DNA of 33,660 nt. It comes from 2-12-FULL-65-11 sp049679965. Its GTDB lineage: Bacteria > Acidobacteriota > Vicinamibacteria > Vicinamibacterales > CAVVIG01. The stretch is from NCBI GenBank assembly GCA_049679965.1, contig JBAUGX010000198.1:1-33660 (forward strand), read 5' to 3'. The notes under the pieces are model-generated. The model saw only the letters and a program-made list of their open reading frames with translations, did not search any database and was not told the origin of the DNA. A program made the position numbers and the translations under genes. Position 1 is the stretch's first letter. Each line of letters opens with the position of its first letter. Below are positions 28,728 through 33,660 of this stretch, piece by piece.

Positions 28728-29837
28728 ATGAAGACCCTGTTCTGCGCGGTCCTCATAACCGTCGGCCTGGCCTCGGTCGTGGCTTCGGCGCAGGATCGGC
28801 CAGCCCGACCCGAACGACCCGCCCGCCCCGCGGCACCTCTAGCGACCTTAGAACCTCCCGCACCTCCCGCACCCCTCGCACCCGTGACTGACCGTCAAAG
28901 CTGGACGTTCAGAACTGACGATCACTGGACACGACTGCGGGTGGACGCGCGCGGGCGCGTCGAGTTGACCGACGATGAGAAGGACGTCAAGAACGTGTCG
29001 CCGAACGGGTCGTTCGAGATTTCGTCGAAGGGTTGGCTGAGCCTGTTCGGTCAGCGTTACGTCGTGCGCGGAAACGCGGACGGCACGACGACACGCCGCT
29101 TCAGCGTCGGCGGCCTCGAGCGGCCGATCGACGCCGAGGCACGCGCCTGGATTGCCGAGACCATCCAGCACATGGTGCGCAGCGGGTTTGGCGCGGAGGC
29201 CAGGGTCGCGCGGATCCTCGCCGGCCAGGGGCCGGACGGCGTGCTCGCCGAGATCTCGCGTCTTGACGGCGACTTCATCCAGGCGCGGTACTTCGCCCTG
29301 CTCTTCAAACAGTCGCGCCTCGATCGCACGGCCGCCGAGAGCGCGCTAAGACTTGCTGCCAGCCAGATCGGCTCGGACTTCGAGCTGGCGCGCGTCCTCA
29401 CGATGTTTGTCGAAGAGTTCCAGCTGGATGATGCCCTGGCGCCTGTCTTCGTCACTACCACGAACGCGATCGGATCGGATTTCGAACACGCACGCGTCCT
29501 GATGGCGCTGATGGAACGGCAGCCGACGGCAGCCGCGACGAAGATTGTTCTCGCATCGGCTCCCTCCATCGGATCCGACTTCGAAAAGGCCCGCGTCCTG
29601 CGCGAACTCGCACAGAAGAAAGACATCGGCCCTGAGGCGGTGCTGGGCATCGTCCGGGCCACGGCGACCATCGGATCGGACTTCGAGCAGTCGCGCGTCC
29701 TGCTCGAGGTGATTACGTCGCAGCTGATCGACGCGTCCGTGCGGCAGGCTCTGCTCGATACGACGGGCCGGATCGGATCGGACCATGAGCGGGGCCGCGT
29801 CATGTCGGCCATGCTCCGCGAGGGCGCCCTCCGATAG
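28728..29837 (+). CDS. secreted protein with about six 34-residue IGSDFExARVL repeats
   Basis: The 369-residue protein has a signal peptide (1-21, ending ASA). Residues 24-53 are a Pro/Arg then Ala-Pro stretch, of which 36-53 are encoded by six 9-base repeats. A beta-like region follows (57-130). From about 176 to 369 runs a solenoid of helical repeats: the motif IGSD starts at 214, 248, 281, 315 and 349, with a more divergent copy at about 181. The consensus is IGSDFExARVL with a second helix after it. Similar repeats occur in periplasmic regions of BlaR1-like proteins of related bacteria. It ends the ECF operon and may sense or bind envelope components; this is an inference. RBS: GGAG 9 bases upstream. 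Confidence 0.78.
   Translation: MKTLFCAVLITVGLASVVASAQDRPARPERPARPAAPLATLEPPAPPAPLAPVTDRQSWTFRTDDHWTRLRVDARGRVELTDDEKDVKNVSPNGSFEISSKGWLSLFGQRYVVRGNADGTTTRRFSVGGLERPIDAEARAWIAETIQHMVRSGFGAEARVARILAGQGPDGVLAEISRLDGDFIQARYFALLFKQSRLDRTAAESALRLAASQIGSDFELARVLTMFVEEFQLDDALAPVFVTTTNAIGSDFEHARVLMALMERQPTAAATKIVLASAPSIGSDFEKARVLRELAQKKDIGPEAVLGIVRATATIGSDFEQSRVLLEVITSQLIDASVRQALLDTTGRIGSDHERGRVMSAMLREGALR
28833..28886. repeat. six 9-base tandem repeats inside coding sequence
   Basis: Units GCACCTCTA, GCGACCTTA, GAACCTCCC, GCACCTCCC, GCACCCCTC and GCACCCGTG run in frame and encode tripeptides such as APL, ATL and APP. Their reverse complement resembles the intergenic repeat at 16228-16272 (TAGAGGTGC is shared exactly). 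Confidence 0.7.
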
Positions 29838-29911
29838 TCGAGTTGTCCACGACGTGAACCTCGGTGGCCGATTTCCGTAATGAGCTACGTGTTGCCGAGT
29901 GCGGGAGGAGC

Positions 29912-31129
29912 ATGTCAGCGCTGAGGCTAGTTGGTCGGCTTCTCGGGGTCCTCATCCTCACCGGGGTTGCGTACGTCGCAGCATTCGTTCTGGTGTTTCG
30001 CGACGGATCCTCGCCCTGGACCCTGGCCTGGGCCCCGTCTCTTGCTGCTGTCGTCACGGTCAGCGTTGGGATGCTGCTGGATTGGCCCAGGAAGACGCTG
30101 CGCCGCCGAGTCATCGACGGCCTGCTGACCGCGGCGGTGGTCACCTCGGTTGCCGGTGCCGCTGCGTGGCTGAGCGGCTGGTTCAGCCTGCCTCCAACCG
30201 AGACTCCAGCGGCCGCGGCGGCCGCCGAAGGCTACGTCGCCACGCGAGATGGGGCGATCTTCTTCCACCAAAGCGCGTTGGCTGGTTCCGATCGTCCAGT
30301 GCTGCTGGTTCTGCATGGTGGGCCCGGCTCAGGTTCGGTGCAGCTGAGGGCCCAGGTCGGCGACCAGCTGGGCTCCTCGTTCCGGACCATATTCTTCGAT
30401 CAGCGAGGGGTGGGGCGTTCATCAGCGGTCTCGTCGTTCCGTGTCGACGACTACCTCGATGACATCGAACGGCTGCGCCGTGCTCTCAAGATTGACTCGT
30501 GGTATCTGTTCGGCGTGTCGTGGGGAGCAGTGCTCGCCAACGAGTACACCGTCCGGCATCCAGATCGCGTGCGCGGCGTGGTGACATGGGGCGGTCTCGT
30601 CGCGAATCAGCCGGTGATGGACTCGATGCTGCGACAGCTCCATGCGTACTACCTGGCGCGCGGCGATCGCAGCAGCGCGACCTGGTGTCAATCGCTCGAG
30701 GAGCAGTCGTCGCCTTACACGCGCCTGCAGACAGTCCGAGTGATGAACGCTGTGAATCGAGCGAGGCTGAAAACCGTCTTACTGGAACCGATAGAGATTG
30801 AGGCCGTTCTCGCAGCTCGAGATCTGGCGGTGCGGCACTGGGGGTACGCGACGAGTCAAACGGGTGGCAGCTTGTGGGCGACGGTTGCAACGTTCATGCA
30901 AGCAGGGCTCGAGTCCTACGACTTTCGATCACGACTACAGGAAATCGGCGTGCCGTATCTCTTCTTGGCGGGCGAGCGCGATCCACTCCTGATATCAGCA
31001 GATCTTCCAGCCTACGCACAGAGCATGCCCCGCGCGACGGTGCGGCGGGTCTCCGATGCCGGGCATACACTCGACCAGCCGAAAGCGATCGCCGAAGAAG
31101 TTGTCGCCTTTGTGAAGGCACATCCATGA
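29912..31129 (+). CDS. membrane-anchored alpha/beta hydrolase (proline iminopeptidase-like)
   Basis: The ATG at 29912 follows GGAGG by three bases and gives 405 residues; a GTG at 29864 is also in frame. Residues 4-28, 36-57 and 70-92 are three TM segments. From about 108 the alpha/beta hydrolase domain begins, with the oxyanion segment HGGPG (135-139), FDQRGVGRS (162-170), nucleophile Ser203 in GVSWGA, Asp357 in AGERDPLL and His385 in DAGHTL. HGGPG and DQRG point to the S33/proline iminopeptidase group. With three TM segments the domain is predicted to lie outside the cytoplasm, but topology is not certain. The stop overlaps the start of the ADOP permease (ATGA), so the two are probably functionally linked. 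Confidence 0.85.
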   Translation: MSALRLVGRLLGVLILTGVAYVAAFVLVFRDGSSPWTLAWAPSLAAVVTVSVGMLLDWPRKTLRRRVIDGLLTAAVVTSVAGAAAWLSGWFSLPPTETPAAAAAAEGYVATRDGAIFFHQSALAGSDRPVLLVLHGGPGSGSVQLRAQVGDQLGSSFRTIFFDQRGVGRSSAVSSFRVDDYLDDIERLRRALKIDSWYLFGVSWGAVLANEYTVRHPDRVRGVVTWGGLVANQPVMDSMLRQLHAYYLARGDRSSATWCQSLEEQSSPYTRLQTVRVMNAVNRARLKTVLLEPIEIEAVLAARDLAVRHWGYATSQTGGSLWATVATFMQAGLESYDFRSRLQEIGVPYLFLAGERDPLLISADLPAYAQSMPRATVRRVSDAGHTLDQPKAIAEEVVAFVKAHP

Positions 31130-33579
31130 ATCTCTTTTCTGACCTCACGTCCGACCTTCGTTTCGCGATTCGCATGCTGGCCAAGGATCGCTGGTTCACC
31201 GCGGTCGCGGCCGTCACCCTGGCGCTCGGCATCGGCGCGAACACCACGGTCTTCACGCTGGTCAACGCGGTGCTCATTCGCGGCCTGCCGTTCGAGGACA
31301 CGGACCGCATCATGGCGATTGGCACCCAGGATGTCCGCAATCGCGATCGAGGCGTGTCCTACCTCGACTATCGAGATTGGCGGGACTCGACGCCAGGCTT
31401 CACGGCCACGGCCGCCTTCACTGGCGGCACGATGAACGTCAGCGACGAAGGGCGCGCACCCGAGCGTTACCAGGGTCAGTTTGTCTCGCACGGCATGTTC
31501 CGGCTGGTCGGCGTCAAGCCGGTGCTCGGCCGCGAATTCCTGCCAGAGGACGACAAGCCTGGCGCCGCGGTCGTGCTGCTCGGCAACGGCGTGTGGAAGA
31601 ACCGCTACGGCGGCGACCCCAACATCCTCGGCCGGACGATTCGCGTCAACAACGTGCCGTCGGTTGTCATCGGCGTCATGCCCGAAGGCTTCCAGTTTCC
31701 GAATAACGCCGATCTCTGGCAACCGCTCCAACTGTCACCAGGCTTGCTCGAGCCAAAACGCGACCAGCGCTTCCTCAACGTCATGGGCCGGCTCGTGCCA
31801 GGGGTCACCATGGAGCAGGCGCGGGAACAGCTCAGCACGATCACGACCCGTCTGGCCGGGGACTACCCCGCGACGAACAAAGACATCCGGCCCACGGTGG
31901 TCCCGTACTCCACACGCGTCAATGGCGGTCCGATCAGGCTCATGTTCCTGTCGCTGATGGGTGCGGTCGGGTTCGTGCTCCTCATTGCCTGCGCCAACGT
32001 CGCCAACCTGCTGCTCGCCCGTGCGGCCGATCGATCGCGAGAGATCTCGGTGCGGATGTCGCTTGGGGCAACCAGGTGGCAAGTGGTCCGGCAGCTCCTC
32101 ATGGAGAGTCTCCTGCTGGCGGTGATCGGCGGCGCCCTCGGCCTCGCGCTCTCCGTTGTGGGCGTGCAACTGTTCGACGCCGCGGTCGCCGATCCGCGGC
32201 TCGGGAAGCCCTACTGGATCCAGTTCACGATGGACGCACGCGTCTTCGCGTACCTGGCGGCGGTGTGTCTCGGCACCGCGGTCGCGTTCGGCCTTGCGCC
32301 GGCGCTCCATATCTCGAAGACCAACGTCAACGAGGTGCTGAAAGAAGGCGGGCGGGGCTCCGGCGGGGCCCTCCGCGCGCGCCGCTGGACGAGCGTGCTG
32401 CTCGTCGCCGAACTCGCGCTCACGCTCGTGCTGCTGTCGGGCGCGGCCTTCATGATGCGGAGCTTCCTTGCCCTGTATCGGCTCGACCTCGGGGTCAGCA
32501 CCGCGAACGTGACGACCATGCGGTTTGGCCTGCCCAATCAGAAGTACCCGACGCCGGAGTCGCGCCTGGCTTTCTACCAGCGTCTCGAGGAGCGGCTCTC
32601 GGCGATCCAGTCGCTGCCCTCGGTGACCATTGCCAGCACCATCCCGATGGGCGGCGGTGCGCCACGTCTGCTCGCCCTCGAGGGACAAGGCGCCAACGCC
32701 GGCGAGACGCTGCCGACGGTCGTCACCCTGTTGACCGGCAGCCGGTACTTCGAGGTCTTTGCGCTGCCGGTGCGTGGACGCACGTTCACCGCCGCGGACG
32801 GCGCGGTGGGCCAGGAGGTGGTGATCATCAACCAGCGGCTTGCCGGGATGTACTTTCCCAACGAAGATCCCATCGGCCGCCGCATTCGACTGACGATTCC
32901 GGACGACACGAGCGGCGCCCCGGCGCCCCCGTTCGCCACGATCGTCGGCGTCGTCACCACCAACGTGCGCCAGCGCAATCCGCAGGACAATCCGGATCCC
33001 GATCCCATCGTCTATCGACCCTATCGGGCCGATCCCATCGGCGGCATGGCCCTCATCGTTCGCACGCAGGGCGACCCGGCCGCGGCAACGTCGCTGCTGC
33101 GCGAGGAAGTGCGGGCGCTCGATTCCGATCTGCCGCTCTTCAACATCGAGACCCTCGACCGGACGCTGGCCGTGCAACGCTGGCCGTACCGCGTGTTTGG
33201 CACCATGTTCGCGGTGTTCGCGTTCATCGCGCTTGTGCTGTCCGCGGTTGGGCTCTACGCCGTGACGGCGTACTCGGTCACACAGCGCACGCAGGAGATT
33301 GGCGTGCGCATGGCGCTCGGCGCGCAGGAGGGGCAAGTGCTGTGGCTGTTTCTGCGACAGGCCGTGGTCAAGCTGGCGATTGGTCTCGCCATCGGACTGG
33401 CGGGCGCCTTCGGCGTCGGCGTCCTGCTCCGGACGTTTCTCGTGCAGACCGGCAGCCGCGATCCCGTGACGCTGGCGTCGATCGCACTGGTGCTCACGGC
33501 CGTCTCGCTGGCCGCCTGCTACTGGCCGGCCCACCGGGCCACGCGGCTCGACCCGGTGACGGCTTTGCGTTGCGAATGA
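31126..33579 (+). CDS. ADOP family permease (MacB-like duplicated FtsX/MacB_PCD domains)
   Basis: The 817-residue protein has an ADOP-type N-terminus (SDLRFAIRMLAKDRWFTAVAAVTLALGIGANTT is split here by the first TM segment) and then two copies of a periplasmic MacB_PCD-like domain plus FtsX-like TM block. The first TM block is near 270-400 (LLIACANVANLLLARAA, REISVRMSLGA). The second is near 690-817 (ALVLSAVGLYAVTAYSV, QEIGVRMALGA). Known ADOP proteins are orphan permeases without an adjacent ATPase, and none is seen here. Most are preceded by a PadR-type regulator; here the hydrolase takes that place. It is likely to couple ATP hydrolysis by an unlinked ATPase to envelope transport; the substrate is unknown. 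ATG 31126 overlaps the hydrolase stop. Confidence 0.92.
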   Translation: MNLFSDLTSDLRFAIRMLAKDRWFTAVAAVTLALGIGANTTVFTLVNAVLIRGLPFEDTDRIMAIGTQDVRNRDRGVSYLDYRDWRDSTPGFTATAAFTGGTMNVSDEGRAPERYQGQFVSHGMFRLVGVKPVLGREFLPEDDKPGAAVVLLGNGVWKNRYGGDPNILGRTIRVNNVPSVVIGVMPEGFQFPNNADLWQPLQLSPGLLEPKRDQRFLNVMGRLVPGVTMEQAREQLSTITTRLAGDYPATNKDIRPTVVPYSTRVNGGPIRLMFLSLMGAVGFVLLIACANVANLLLARAADRSREISVRMSLGATRWQVVRQLLMESLLLAVIGGALGLALSVVGVQLFDAAVADPRLGKPYWIQFTMDARVFAYLAAVCLGTAVAFGLAPALHISKTNVNEVLKEGGRGSGGALRARRWTSVLLVAELALTLVLLSGAAFMMRSFLALYRLDLGVSTANVTTMRFGLPNQKYPTPESRLAFYQRLEERLSAIQSLPSVTIASTIPMGGGAPRLLALEGQGANAGETLPTVVTLLTGSRYFEVFALPVRGRTFTAADGAVGQEVVIINQRLAGMYFPNEDPIGRRIRLTIPDDTSGAPAPPFATIVGVVTTNVRQRNPQDNPDPDPIVYRPYRADPIGGMALIVRTQGDPAAATSLLREEVRALDSDLPLFNIETLDRTLAVQRWPYRVFGTMFAVFAFIALVLSAVGLYAVTAYSVTQRTQEIGVRMALGAQEGQVLWLFLRQAVVKLAIGLAIGLAGAFGVGVLLRTFLVQTGSRDPVTLASIALVLTAVSLAACYWPAHRATRLDPVTALRCE

Positions 33580-33605
33580 CGGCTCAGGTCCCAGGGCTCA
33601 AGTAG

Positions 33606-33627
33606 GGCGGGCCTTATGAGGCCCGCC
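33606..33627 (+). terminator. hairpin after the ADOP permease
   Basis: GGCGGGCC (33606-33613) pairs perfectly with GGCCCGCC (33620-33627) around a 6-base loop. No T-run follows. It may be a terminator or another member of the GC-rich intergenic palindromes. The last 33 bases of the window show no gene start I can support. Confidence 0.5.
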
Positions 33628-33660
33628 GACCCGCGGCGGACCCGATGAACGGACTGACCC

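Noticed and set aside
31735..33534. 599-codon open frame on the minus strand inside the ADOP permease
   Set aside because: High-GC antisense frame with biased composition and no motifs; the plus-strand permease is unambiguous.

Overview
The window looks like a chromosomal piece of an Acidobacteriota bacterium, most likely Vicinamibacterales. The clues are the high GC (roughly 65 percent by eye, not counted), a duplicated-domain permease of the acidobacterial ADOP type at the right end, and many short oligonucleotide tandem repeats and palindromes between genes. About 87-90 percent is coding. I see no gene-free stretch over 300 bases, no rRNA, no tRNA, no CRISPR array, no insertion sequence and no phage module. 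The assignment rests on gene style, not on a marker gene.

Left part (1-7759, plus strand): the end of a Rossmann/DUF2520 reductase, then panB, panC and panD with overlapping start and stop codons, then a tartrate/D-malate dehydrogenase. Together the first four could convert ketoisovalerate and aspartate to pantothenate if the DUF2520 protein is the ketopantoate reductase. Next come a membrane protein with a Cys4 module normally found on signalling proteins, and an amidohydrolase. A two-gene electron-transfer module follows: a monoheme cytochrome c fused to a probable outer-membrane beta-barrel, and a secreted pentaheme cytochrome.

Middle left (7851-12069, minus strand): a lipoprotein, a zinc-ribbon GNAT acetyltransferase, a PuuB-like FAD amine oxidase and a PLP-dependent decarboxylase, which may form an amine-metabolism operon. 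polA and pcnB follow on the plus strand. A truncated four-helix-bundle gene, a fatty acid desaturase, and the coupled pair DUF1015-serC come next. msrP and two paralogous small secreted proteins diverge from DUF1015.

Middle right (21791-27064): an FHA/receiver protein with no phosphoacceptor Asp, divergent from a small Cys-rich membrane protein; a fusion of TIGR03546 and TIGR03545 regions; an AraC-type helix-turn-helix/alkyltransferase protein; and a VOC-family protein.

Right end (27154-33579, plus strand): a three-TM protein, an ECF sigma factor, a probable membrane anti-sigma protein and a secreted protein with about six 34-residue repeats, then a membrane-anchored alpha/beta hydrolase whose stop overlaps the start of the ADOP permease.

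Two genome-scale habits stand out. Seven genes that begin transcription units have a TATAAT-like box only 7-12 nt before the start codon and no clear Shine-Dalgarno, which suggests leaderless mRNAs. Short tandem repeats (7-, 8- and 9-mers) occur between genes and, in two places, inside coding sequence.
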